Origin: Sphingobacteriales bacterium
Lineage (GTDB): Bacteria > Bacteroidota > Bacteroidia > Chitinophagales > Chitinophagaceae
Direction of reading: 5' to 3'
Length of the DNA: 64,000 bases
Assembly: GCA_023251235.1 (NCBI GenBank)
Contig: JAHEZE010000001.1
Coordinates: forward strand, 1-64,000
Shown here: positions 54,602 to 63,045 of the stretch, one piece after another
How positions within the stretch are numbered: position 1 is the first letter of the stretch
How the letters are laid out: each line of letters begins with the position of its first letter
The notes under the pieces: generated by a model
Seen by the model: the letters and a program-made list of their open reading frames with translations, nothing else
Told to the model about the DNA's origin: nothing
The model's database searches: none
Translations under genes and position numbers: made by a program

Positions 54602-54675
54602 TTGTGAATGAAGAATGGACAATGGTGAATACAGAGTTTCATATTGATTGATCATTCACAATTGTCAATTGACAA
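54601..54675. repeat. inverted repeat and palindrome between serA copies
   Basis: ATTGTGAATGA (54601-54611) and TCATTCACAAT (54652-54662) form perfect 11-bp arms. They are followed by the perfect 14-bp palindrome TTGTCAATTGACAA (54662-54675). They lie directly after the copy 1 stop. The first pair could terminate copy 1; the second lies about 20-30 bp before the copy 2 promoter and could bind a regulator. Confidence 0.55.
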
Positions 54676-54695
54676 AATAATTTAATAATGTCTGA

Positions 54696-54722
54696 TTAGT
54701 TAGAACCCCAAACCTATATTTG
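54696..54722 (+). promoter_or_regulatory. second serA promoter
   Basis: TATATTTG (54715-54722) with TTA at 54696, 19 bp upstream, matches the Bacteroidota promoter. The ATG follows at 54728, so copy 2 has its own promoter. Confidence 0.6.
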
Positions 54723-54727
54723 TAAAC

Positions 54728-55963
54728 ATGAACACAACCCGGACCAGCTATCCCAAAGAGAAAATCAGAATTCTTTTTCTTGAAAATATCAGCGAATTGG
54801 CGGTAAAATATTTTCGTAGCCAGGGATATACAAAAGTGGAAAAAATCAACAAATCTCTTAGCGAAGAAGACTTGATAAAAGAAATAAAGGATGTCCACAT
54901 TCTCGGTATCCGTTCCAAAACCCGCATCACAAAAGTTGTTTTGGATGCAGCCAAAAAACTTCAGGCTATCGGATGTTTTTGTGCCGGTGTGAACCAGGTG
55001 GACTTGAAGGCGGCTACAAAAAACGGTGTAGTTGTTTTTAATGCTCCTTTTTCCAATACAAGATCAGTTGCTGAATTAGTGATTGGCGCCGCCATCATGT
55101 TGTTGCGCCGTGTTCCGGATAAAGATAAAGCGGCTCATAATGGGGTATGGGCAAAAGATTCAAAAGGAAGCTATGAACTAAGAGGTAAAACGATGGGCAT
55201 TATCGGCTATGGCAATATTGGCATGCAGGTAAGTGTGATGGCCGAGGTGTTAGGGATGAAAGTAGTTTTTTATGATGAACAAACAAGGTTACCATTGGGG
55301 AATGCCGAAAATAAAAAATCAATAAAAGAGTTGATGGGCATTTCTGATGTAATTACGATGCATATGCCGGAAACTCCGCAAACAAAAAATTTTATTAATA
55401 AAACCACACTCAAACTTTGCAAGAAGGGTTGCATCCTTATCAATTTTGCAAGAGGACGATTGATAGATGCAGAAGCTCTTAAGGCAGCTATACTGGAAGG
55501 ACACATTGGAGGAGCAGCCATTGATGTTTTTCCTGATGAACCGGAAAAAAGTGGTGAAACTTTTACCTCAGTTTTGCAACATGTACCCAATGTACTTCTC
55601 ACACCGCATATTGGTGGATCAACTGAAGAAGCGCAACAGAATATCGGCGAAGATGTAAGTGTTAAGTTGTTTAATTTTCTTGAAAAAGGAATTACGCTGG
55701 GATCGCATACAGTGCCGGGATTGGTACTTCCTCCGCAGGAAGGTAGTCACCGCATTTTGCATATACATAGTAATGTGCCGGGAGTTCTTTCAGAAATTAA
55801 TACGCAGCTTTCAAAAAATAAAATCAATATCCTTGGCCAGTACCTGAAGACTAATGAAGAAATCGGATACGTTGTGCTGGATGTTGACCAACAGCTTTCT
55901 TCCCAGGCTTTACAGTTATTAAAAGAAGTGAAGCATACAATAAAAGTGAGAATGTTATATTAG
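54728..55963 (+). CDS. serA: D-3-phosphoglycerate dehydrogenase, copy 2
   Basis: This 411-residue paralogue of the preceding gene has the same domain order: catalytic and NAD domains with GIIGYGNIGMQ, the Arg motif INFARGRLID, DVFPDEP, LTPHIGGSTEEAQ and a C-terminal ACT domain (LHIHSNVPGVLSEIN). Differences cluster at the substrate-side loop (FCAGVNQ instead of FCIGVNQ) and around the catalytic Arg (RGRLID for RGEVVD). Catalytic residues are intact, so both may be active with different regulation or substrates. The mutual similarity and shared promoter octamer point to tandem duplication. Confidence 0.9.
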   Translation: MNTTRTSYPKEKIRILFLENISELAVKYFRSQGYTKVEKINKSLSEEDLIKEIKDVHILGIRSKTRITKVVLDAAKKLQAIGCFCAGVNQVDLKAATKNGVVVFNAPFSNTRSVAELVIGAAIMLLRRVPDKDKAAHNGVWAKDSKGSYELRGKTMGIIGYGNIGMQVSVMAEVLGMKVVFYDEQTRLPLGNAENKKSIKELMGISDVITMHMPETPQTKNFINKTTLKLCKKGCILINFARGRLIDAEALKAAILEGHIGGAAIDVFPDEPEKSGETFTSVLQHVPNVLLTPHIGGSTEEAQQNIGEDVSVKLFNFLEKGITLGSHTVPGLVLPPQEGSHRILHIHSNVPGVLSEINTQLSKNKINILGQYLKTNEEIGYVVLDVDQQLSSQALQLLKEVKHTIKVRMLY

Positions 55964-56040
55964 AAACACGATTTACAGAATTTCAATGATCGGGAAGAAA
56001 TAATTAATTTTTATATTTTCAAAATTTATTGAAAATTGTG

Positions 56041-56048
56041 TAAGTTTG
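56041..56048 (+). promoter_or_regulatory. -7 box of ndh promoter
   Basis: TAAGTTTG exactly fits TAnnTTTG, 18 bp before the ndh ATG at 56067. The -33 element is unclear. Confidence 0.5.
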
Positions 56049-56066
56049 TACTGAAAATAATTCTTC

Positions 56067-57335
56067 ATGAAAGTAGTTATCGTTGGCGGAGGGTTTGGCG
56101 GATTGAAATTGGCCAACAAACTGAATAATAAAAAAGGATTTGACGTTCTTCTTATAGATAAATTCAATTATCATCAATTCCAGCCTTTATTTTACCAGGT
56201 AGCTACAGCGGGCCTGGATGCAAGCAATATTTCTTTTCCTTTTCGCAAAGCTTTTCAGAAAAGCAAAAACGTACGGATAAGGATAACAGAACTGCAAAAA
56301 GTTATCGCCGGAGAAAATAAAATTCTTACGGAGGCAGGAGAAATAAGTTATGATATTCTTGTTCTAGCCACCGGAGCCGATACAAATTTTTTCGGTAACC
56401 AGCAGTTAGCAGATCATGCTTTTCCAATGAAGTCAACAGTGGAGGCATTACAACTTCGTCATCGGCTGATACAGAATTTTGAAGATGCATTGAATATTAA
56501 AGATGAGTTGGAACTCCAACGATTGATGAATATTGTTGTAGTAGGAGGTGGCCCCACCGGTGTAGAAATTTCCGGCGCATTAGCTGAAATGAAAAAGTAT
56601 GTGCTTCCGAAAGATTACCACGAACTGGATTTCTCAAAAATGAATATCTATTTGATCGAAGGAACGGCAAAGACATTGGCGACAATGAGTGAAAAATCTT
56701 CCGCTCAATCCAGGAAATATCTGGAAAGATTAGGTGTAACAGTAATAACAGGTACACATGTTAAAGATTATGATGGCAGAGATGTTCATTTGCAGGATGG
56801 AAAAACTATTCCATCGGGCACCGTGCTGTGGGCCGCGGGAATTAAAGGAAATGTTCCGGATGGTGTAGATAAAGATTTAATAGCGAAGGGAAACAGGATT
56901 AAAGTAGACAGGATAAGCAGGGTAGTAGGTTCAATGAATATTTATGCAATTGGGGACCTGGCTTATATGGAAACAGAAAAATATCCTTACGGACATCCGC
57001 AGGTAGCCACAGTTGCCATTCAACAGGCGAAGCTTCTTTTTAAAAATCTGCAACGTATTAATAAAGGAGAGGCAGGGTTGAAGGAATATGAATATCACGA
57101 CAAAGGCTCGATGGCGACTGTAGGAAGAAATCTTGCTGTGGTGGATATTCCCAGGCTAAAATTACATTTTGGCGGATTCCTTGCATGGCTGATCTGGATG
57201 TCGCTTCACTTGATGCTGATACTGGGAGTGAAGAACCGCCTTTTTGTATTTTTGAATTGGTTGTATAATTATATTACTTCTGATCAAAGTTTGCGATTGA
57301 TATTTAAAGAATTTAATAAACCACGGAAGAACTGA
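56067..57335 (+). CDS. ndh: type II NADH dehydrogenase (NDH-2)
   Basis: This single-subunit flavoenzyme oxidises NADH and passes electrons to menaquinone without pumping ions. The 422-residue product has the FAD motif VVIVGGGFGGLKLA (residues 3-16), FQPLFYQVATAGL near the quinone-facing loop, the NADH motif NIVVVGGGPTGVEISG (about 155-170), and IYAIGDLAYM with the second FAD signature (about 293-302). The C-terminal part (about 370-400) is hydrophobic and amphipathic, for membrane attachment. It ends directly against the stop codon of the convergent hypothetical gene. Confidence 0.93.
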   Translation: MKVVIVGGGFGGLKLANKLNNKKGFDVLLIDKFNYHQFQPLFYQVATAGLDASNISFPFRKAFQKSKNVRIRITELQKVIAGENKILTEAGEISYDILVLATGADTNFFGNQQLADHAFPMKSTVEALQLRHRLIQNFEDALNIKDELELQRLMNIVVVGGGPTGVEISGALAEMKKYVLPKDYHELDFSKMNIYLIEGTAKTLATMSEKSSAQSRKYLERLGVTVITGTHVKDYDGRDVHLQDGKTIPSGTVLWAAGIKGNVPDGVDKDLIAKGNRIKVDRISRVVGSMNIYAIGDLAYMETEKYPYGHPQVATVAIQQAKLLFKNLQRINKGEAGLKEYEYHDKGSMATVGRNLAVVDIPRLKLHFGGFLAWLIWMSLHLMLILGVKNRLFVFLNWLYNYITSDQSLRLIFKEFNKPRKN

Positions 57336-57848
57336 TCATTTGAATCCTTTCAAAATTTTCTTTGCCCTGCTTTTAAATGCAGCGGTTTCATAATTCCAGC
57401 TTTCTTCAATTACCAATCGGAGCTCATTTTTTATTTCGGGGTATTGCATAGTCAGTTTTTGAAGTACTGTCAATGAAAATGCTTTTACAGCAACTGCTTC
57501 ATCAGGGGAGCTGATAAAACGGAAACAGATGTCCATCACTTTGCCATGAAATTTTCCAGGAATAGTAACATATTGCAAAAGTCGGACAGTATTTCGTTTT
57601 ACTGCATCATGCAATCCCGGCTTATAAAGATTTTTTATAAGCTTCACAAAATGTTTTGTTATTAATTCAGGATGCAATTGAGCACAGTAGCTCACAGGCC
57701 ATGCGGCTCGTTGCACCACCCGGTATTCATCTGTTAAAAACATATTGAATAGCTCGTCAAACTTTTTCTGATTATTGCCAACCCATATTACAATCTTTGA
57801 GCAGTTGGCTTTTGAATGTTCTTTTAATATGGTGTCTCTTAATTTCAT
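57336..57848 (-). CDS. HEAT/ARM-like helical protein of unknown function
   Basis: This 170-residue all-helical protein has repeated helical hairpins, such as EYRVVQRAAWPVSYCAQLHPELI, HDAVKRNTVRLLQYV and SPDEAVAVKAFSLTVLQKL, like ARM/HEAT repeats. There is no signal peptide and no catalytic motif. Similar proteins occur in many Bacteroidota but have no assigned role. Its start lies only 31 bp from the divergent ChbG/YdjC gene, and its stop abuts that of ndh. Confidence 0.75.
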   Translation of the reverse strand: MKLRDTILKEHSKANCSKIVIWVGNNQKKFDELFNMFLTDEYRVVQRAAWPVSYCAQLHPELITKHFVKLIKNLYKPGLHDAVKRNTVRLLQYVTIPGKFHGKVMDICFRFISSPDEAVAVKAFSLTVLQKLTMQYPEIKNELRLVIEESWNYETAAFKSRAKKILKGFK

Positions 57849-57879
57849 AACTTTCAGACTACTTAAAAATATGTGTTAT

Positions 57880-58809
57880 ATGAAAACAGGAATTGTTTTT
57901 CTTCTTATTTCTTTTTATACATCTGTTGTGTGGGGCCAGATGAGATCAATTCAGGAAAGATTGGGTTATCCTAAAAATGCAAAGCTGGTGATCATTCATG
58001 CTGATGATCTGGGAGTTTCTCATTCTGAGAACAGCGCTTCGATTACTGCCATGGAAAAGGGTTCCGTTAGTTCAGCCAGCATCATGGTGCCATGCCCCTG
58101 GTTTCCGGAAATAGCGGCTTATGCACAATCACATCCCACTGCTGATTTGGGATTGCATATCACATTGACCAGTGAATGGAAATATTATAAATGGGGACCT
58201 GTTACTTCCAATAATAAAGTGGCAAGCCTGGTAAACGCAAATGGTTTTTTTTATTCTTCTGAAGACAGTGTGGTTAAGAAGGCGTCAGTCTCTGAAGTAG
58301 AAGAAGAAATCCGCAACCAGGTAAAACGTGCTATTCAATTTGGCATTCAACCAACACACCTCGATGCCCATATGGGTACGGCACTTTACAGAACTGATTT
58401 TTTAAAAGCATATATTAAAGTGGGGCATGAGTTTAATATACCGGTCTTTATTCCGCGCCAGTTGGAAATCCCTCTGAAGGTCAAACTGGATACAATGATT
58501 TCAGAAAAAGATGTTATTGTGGATTATATTCTTTCGGCATCTGAGACGGATTATAAAACAGGGTTCAAAACATTTTATGCTAAAGGAATAAAAAATCTGA
58601 AACCCGGGCTTACATACCTTATTATACATACTGCATTTGACAATGATGAAATGAGAGCCGTAACCATTGATCATCCGGGCTGGGGAGCTGCCTGGCGTCA
58701 GGAAGATTTTAATTTCTTTTCAAGCCCTGAATGTGCGGCGCTGTTAAAAGAAAATAATGTATACGTAATTACGTGGAAAGAGATTCGGGATAAGATTGTG
58801 AGGAAATAA
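57880..58809 (+). CDS. ChbG/YdjC-family carbohydrate deacetylase, exported
   Basis: This 309-residue product has a signal peptide (MKTGIVFLLISF...VVWGQ) and the YdjC/ChbG fold: HADDLGVSHSEN with the metal-binding Asp pair (about residue 40), MVPCPWFPE, DLGLHITLTSEW with a His (about 92) and THLDAHMGTAL with two more His ligands (about 148). ChbG removes an acetyl group from chitooligosaccharides; other members act on other N-acetyl sugars. Known ChbG is cytosolic, whereas a signal peptide is plain here, so it would work in the periplasm. The ATG at 57880 is preferred; the frame extends upstream to 57775 but overlaps the divergent gene. Confidence 0.87.
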   Translation: MKTGIVFLLISFYTSVVWGQMRSIQERLGYPKNAKLVIIHADDLGVSHSENSASITAMEKGSVSSASIMVPCPWFPEIAAYAQSHPTADLGLHITLTSEWKYYKWGPVTSNNKVASLVNANGFFYSSEDSVVKKASVSEVEEEIRNQVKRAIQFGIQPTHLDAHMGTALYRTDFLKAYIKVGHEFNIPVFIPRQLEIPLKVKLDTMISEKDVIVDYILSASETDYKTGFKTFYAKGIKNLKPGLTYLIIHTAFDNDEMRAVTIDHPGWGAAWRQEDFNFFSSPECAALLKENNVYVITWKEIRDKIVRK

Positions 58810-58983
58810 AAAAAGGGGCGGTTAAGAAATTGGGTTCTCTTAACAAGAAGTGGTTTTAGCTAATTGGGCCACCAGCTTCAATTGCCCCGATAATTTTAAG
58901 GTCAAAGAAGAACTAAACTGCTATTTTCTAAATAAAAGTAAACAATTTTCTTATAATGTATGTTATGTTAAGTAAGAAATTCA

Positions 58984-59010
58984 ATTAAAAACCACCCTGT
59001 CGGGTGGCTT
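58984..59010 (-). terminator. terminator of the gyrA-TPR unit
   Basis: CCACCC (58992-58997) pairs with GGGTGG (59002-59007) over a four-base loop. On the minus strand it is followed by TTTTT. It lies six bases after the stop of the TPR gene at 59016. Confidence 0.82.
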
Positions 59011-59015
59011 TAGTT

Positions 59016-60272
59016 TTATTGAATGCTGTCAAGCTTTTTCTTGTATTCAGCCGCCTTATCCTTCATGCCTTTAATTTCATACGCATAAGAAAGATAATCC
59101 GTTACTTTTTTATAGTTACCTTTTTCCATCGGATTTAAAGTGGCTTTGGCAGCATAAGCATTGTATGCAGTTTGAGCAAATGGAATTAATTCATCAGCAG
59201 TAGTTATTATCTGTGCTTTAATATCATTTTTCTTTTTTTGATCTGCGGGTGTAGATCCCTTTATTTTACTAAATTCTTCCTGGAGATCATATGCTTTGTT
59301 ATAAAAGTGCATGGATAGAACAACATTGGGTTCTATATAAGAAGTATTTAACTCTAAACTTTTTTTAGCTGCCCATTCAATTTTATTTTGGACCTCTTTA
59401 TAGTCAGCCGGTTTATTATCCCCCACATAAGCGTAATTGAATAATTCTACCGCATAGTTATATAGCAAAATATATTTGTTAGGGTATTTTGACAGCAGCT
59501 CCTCATATTTTGCAAAAAGTGCTTTTTTGTCCTTTTCATTTGTATTCGCCAATTCTGTCTGATACCAGAAATCATTATCCGGAAAAAGTTCACGGCCCAG
59601 GTGAAGATATTTTTCACAATTCAGCATGTCCTTCTTCTTGCTGTAATATTCTACCATAAACTGGTATACATCCACATTATCTTTTCCCACAATTTTTTGG
59701 TCGGCAATTTTTTTATAATATACAGCGGCACTGTCTTCTTTTTTTGCCATATAAGCAGACAGGGCAATATTCTGTATTAAAACTGTATCAAATGCCGGGA
59801 ATTTAAAATTGTTGTATTCATACCCTTTTGCTGCAATGTATTCTTCAACTAAATATGAATTTTTAAAATTTGTAAATGCATCATCAAATTTCTTCAACAC
59901 AAATTGGGAGTCAGCCAAATCAAAAAAACGGCTATAAATATCGAAAAGCCTTACATGTTGCTCCAGCGTAGCCTGGATGGCCTGAGTATCTGTTTCATAA
60001 TATTTTTTAAAGGCATTGAAAGCTTCCATCCTGCCATTAGGAACAAGATTTTTGAGCTGATCATTTTTGGCAAGCTCATTATAGATTACACCTTTATACC
60101 ACCATCCTTCCCACTTTGCTGCATTTTTTTCTTTCGTAAGAAAAGCATCCACCGCTGTTTTGGCTTTATCCCACTGTCCTTTCTGAATTAAATCTTTAAC
60201 ATCATCCACATTTTGTTCAAATGAACATTTGGCAGCCACAATCAGCAAAAAGCTTAAAAAAAACTTTTGCAT
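59016..60272 (-). CDS. exported tetratricopeptide-repeat protein linked to gyrA
   Basis: This 418-residue protein has a hydrophobic N-terminal signal (MQKFFLSFLLIVAAKC) and helical repeats of the TPR/Sel1 kind: GQWDKAKTAVDAFL, KWEGWWYKGVIYNEL, KKFDDAFTNFKNSYL, MVEYYSKKKDMLNCEKYLHL and ALFAKYEELLSKYPN. It lies 51 bp after gyrA on the same strand and ends at a terminator, so it shares its message. The gyrA-TPR adjacency recurs in Bacteroidota, from memory, but no function is known. Confidence 0.85.
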   Translation of the reverse strand: MQKFFLSFLLIVAAKCSFEQNVDDVKDLIQKGQWDKAKTAVDAFLTKEKNAAKWEGWWYKGVIYNELAKNDQLKNLVPNGRMEAFNAFKKYYETDTQAIQATLEQHVRLFDIYSRFFDLADSQFVLKKFDDAFTNFKNSYLVEEYIAAKGYEYNNFKFPAFDTVLIQNIALSAYMAKKEDSAAVYYKKIADQKIVGKDNVDVYQFMVEYYSKKKDMLNCEKYLHLGRELFPDNDFWYQTELANTNEKDKKALFAKYEELLSKYPNKYILLYNYAVELFNYAYVGDNKPADYKEVQNKIEWAAKKSLELNTSYIEPNVVLSMHFYNKAYDLQEEFSKIKGSTPADQKKKNDIKAQIITTADELIPFAQTAYNAYAAKATLNPMEKGNYKKVTDYLSYAYEIKGMKDKAAEYKKKLDSIQ

Positions 60273-60323
60273 TTTATAAAATTTGAATAGTAAAAATCAA
60301 AACCTTTTTTCAGATGGAATTAA

Positions 60324-62873
60324 TTATTCTGCGGTTGCATCTTCCTGATGAATGTTCCCGTTAACACCGTTCCCGCCATTTTCTCCATTCGCCTGGTCTT
60401 CTATTTTAGTAATAGCGGCAATTTCATCTCCTTCATCTAACCGGATAAGTTTTACTCCCTGTGTAGCCCTGCCCTGTTCACTGATATCTGAAACTTTCAT
60501 TCTTATTGTCACCCCGCTTTTGCAGGTAATAATCAGGTCTTCTTTTTCTGCCACATCAAGCATGCCTACCAATTTTCCGGTTTTTTCTGTTACGTTAATA
60601 GTTTTAACTCCTTTTCCTCCCCTATTGGTATACCGGTATTCATCAATAGCTGTTCTTTTGCCAAAACCTTTTTCACTTACAACCATTACTGTTTTAGCAA
60701 CATCCGTTTCCGGATTTACGCAAAGCATTCCCACTACTTCATCATCATTATCTTCTACTTCTATGCCGGCCACACCAATAGCTCCCCGGCCGGTGGCTCT
60801 TACTTTTACTTCTGAAAAACGAATGGCCCTGCCGCTTTTAACAGCCATCATGATTTCACATTTTCCATCGGTCATTTTTGCTTCCAGCAACTCATCACCT
60901 TCATTTATGCTAATGGCATTCACACCAGACTGCCTCGGACGACTGAAATCCTGCAATTCTGTTTTTTTGATGATTCCTTTTTTGGTGCAAAGGACAATAT
61001 TGTGCGATTGTACAAACTCTTCTTCTTTCAGATCATTCACATCAATAACCGCTCTTATTTTATCATCTGGTGGAATCTGGATTAAGTTTTGAATGGCTCG
61101 TCCTTTGCCAGTCTTCTCTCCTTCCGGAATCTCATATACATTCAGCCAGTAACATCTTCCTTTTTCTGTAAAGAATAACATTGTGTGATGCGTCGAAGCA
61201 ACAAATAAATGTTCTATCCAATCTTCTTCTCTTGTTCTTCCGCCCATAACTCCTCTTCCACCTCTACGTTGCGACCGGTATTCTGTGGCAGAAGTCCTTT
61301 TTATGTAACCAAGGTGAGAAATGGTGATTACCACATCTTCTTCCTTGATCAGATCTTTAATCCTTACTTCATCATCCAGGTAGGTGATTTCGGTTTTACG
61401 TTCATCACCAAATTTCTCTTTTATTTCAATCAGTTCTTTTTTGATGAGATTGTAACGTAAACCTTCATTTGCCAACAACTCTTTTAATTCGCTGATAAGT
61501 TTCATCAACTCATCATATTCTTCTTTTATTTTGTTTCTCTCCATTCCCGTCAGGCGCTGCAATCTTAATTCAAGAATAGCTTTTGCCTGAATTTCATCCA
61601 GTCCCCATCCGGCATTGATCAGGTTGTCTTTTGCATTGTCTGGTGTGGCAGAATTGCGGATAAGACTGATTACTTCATCCAGATGATCCAATGCAATTAA
61701 ATAGCCTTCCAGCAGATGAGCTCTTTTTTCCGCTTCTCTTAATTCAAATTGAGCACGGCGTACAACCACTTCATGCCGGAATTCAATAAACTCTGAAATA
61801 AGTTCTTTCAGATTAAGCGTTTTGGGCCTTCCTTTTACCAACGCTACATTATTGATACCGTATGATGTTTGAAGTTCACTATGCTTATAAATTTGGTTGA
61901 TCACCACGTTTGCAACAGCATCCCGTTTCAGATCGATAACAATTCTTGTACCTTCTTTTTCATTTGACTCATTATTGACATGAGCAATTCCTTCAATAAC
62001 TTTTTCATTTACCAATACACCGATTCTTTCTGTCAATGCATCCCGGTTTACCTGGTAAGGAACTTCTGTGATGATGATCTGTTCTCTCCCGCTTGGTTTT
62101 GCATCAACAGATAATTTACCTCTTAAGACAACACGGCCACGACCAAAATGCATGGCAGCCTTCACTCCTTCCATTCCATAAATAATTCCTTTTGTAGGAA
62201 AATCAGGAGCTTTTACATACTGCATCAATTCATCAATAGTGATATCCCGCTTATCTATATAAGCAATACATCCGTCAATCACCTCGCTGAGATTATGCGG
62301 CATCATGTTAGTTGCCATACCCACAGCAATACCACTGGAACCATTTACTAAAAGTTGTGGAATACGTGCAGGAAGAACAGTAGGCTCTTTTTCTGTATCA
62401 TCAAAGTTTAACTGAAAGTTTACGGTATCCTTATCCAGATCACTCAACATACTTTCAGAAAAACGTTGAAGTCGGGCTTCTGTATACCGCATGGCTGCAG
62501 GACCATCGCCATCCTGAGTACCAAAATTTCCCTGTTTATCAATCATGGTATACCGCATGTTCCAATCCTGTGCCATGCGAACCATGGCATCATATACGGC
62601 TGTGTCACCATGCGGATGGTATTTACCCAACACCTCACCTACTATACGGGCAGATTTTTTGAATGGTTTGTTGTAATGAAGACCCAGTTCATTCATTGCA
62701 TATAAAATACGACGATGAACAGGCTTTAATCCATCTCTTACATCAGGCAGTGCACGACCTACTATAACCGACATGGAATAGTCGATATATGCGGTCTTCA
62801 TTTGCTCTTCGATATTTACCGGAATTATCCGTTCATTATCCTGTGTCTCGTTGGGCTGAAAAGTCTCGTCCAT
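60324..62873 (-). CDS. gyrA: DNA gyrase subunit A
   Basis: This subunit breaks and rejoins DNA to introduce negative supercoils with GyrB. The 849-residue protein has the active-site Tyr at residue 130 (AAMRYTEAR), the quinolone-resistance region [17 protein letters not shown] with Thr91 and Asp95 (E. coli Ser83 and Asp87 positions), and the GyrA-box QRRGGRG in the C-terminal beta-pinwheel, which separates it from ParC. The end is a Gly/Asn-rich, acidic tail. It is the first gene of the unit, with a TPR gene downstream. Confidence 0.97.
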   Translation of the reverse strand: MDETFQPNETQDNERIIPVNIEEQMKTAYIDYSMSVIVGRALPDVRDGLKPVHRRILYAMNELGLHYNKPFKKSARIVGEVLGKYHPHGDTAVYDAMVRMAQDWNMRYTMIDKQGNFGTQDGDGPAAMRYTEARLQRFSESMLSDLDKDTVNFQLNFDDTEKEPTVLPARIPQLLVNGSSGIAVGMATNMMPHNLSEVIDGCIAYIDKRDITIDELMQYVKAPDFPTKGIIYGMEGVKAAMHFGRGRVVLRGKLSVDAKPSGREQIIITEVPYQVNRDALTERIGVLVNEKVIEGIAHVNNESNEKEGTRIVIDLKRDAVANVVINQIYKHSELQTSYGINNVALVKGRPKTLNLKELISEFIEFRHEVVVRRAQFELREAEKRAHLLEGYLIALDHLDEVISLIRNSATPDNAKDNLINAGWGLDEIQAKAILELRLQRLTGMERNKIKEEYDELMKLISELKELLANEGLRYNLIKKELIEIKEKFGDERKTEITYLDDEVRIKDLIKEEDVVITISHLGYIKRTSATEYRSQRRGGRGVMGGRTREEDWIEHLFVASTHHTMLFFTEKGRCYWLNVYEIPEGEKTGKGRAIQNLIQIPPDDKIRAVIDVNDLKEEEFVQSHNIVLCTKKGIIKKTELQDFSRPRQSGVNAISINEGDELLEAKMTDGKCEIMMAVKSGRAIRFSEVKVRATGRGAIGVAGIEVEDNDDEVVGMLCVNPETDVAKTVMVVSEKGFGKRTAIDEYRYTNRGGKGVKTINVTEKTGKLVGMLDVAEKEDLIITCKSGVTIRMKVSDISEQGRATQGVKLIRLDEGDEIAAITKIEDQANGENGGNGVNGNIHQEDATAE

Positions 62874-62914
62874 AGCTTATTTTGTCTAATTTTTCTATGC
62901 TTTTTCTGGGCTTG

Positions 62915-62939
62915 CAAATGTACCGGAAAGCCCCTTCAA
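62915..62939 (-). promoter_or_regulatory. gyrA promoter candidate
   Basis: On the minus strand TACATTTG (62922-62915) fits TAnnTTTG, with TTG (62939-62937) 17 bp upstream of it inside TTTTG. It lies about 42 bp before the gyrA start. Confidence 0.5.
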
Positions 62940-63045
62940 AACCTGATAAAAAAAATTGTTTTTTGAGCTTATTTTTCCACCCATGTTAATGGGATTCCGG
63001 CATTGATTTCCGGGCTATAAATACTAACTTTCCCACTTTCAATAA

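Noticed and set aside
57775-57879. Upstream extension of the ChbG/YdjC gene
   Set aside because: It overlaps the 5' part of the divergent HEAT-like gene and would bury the signal peptide behind about 35 residues.
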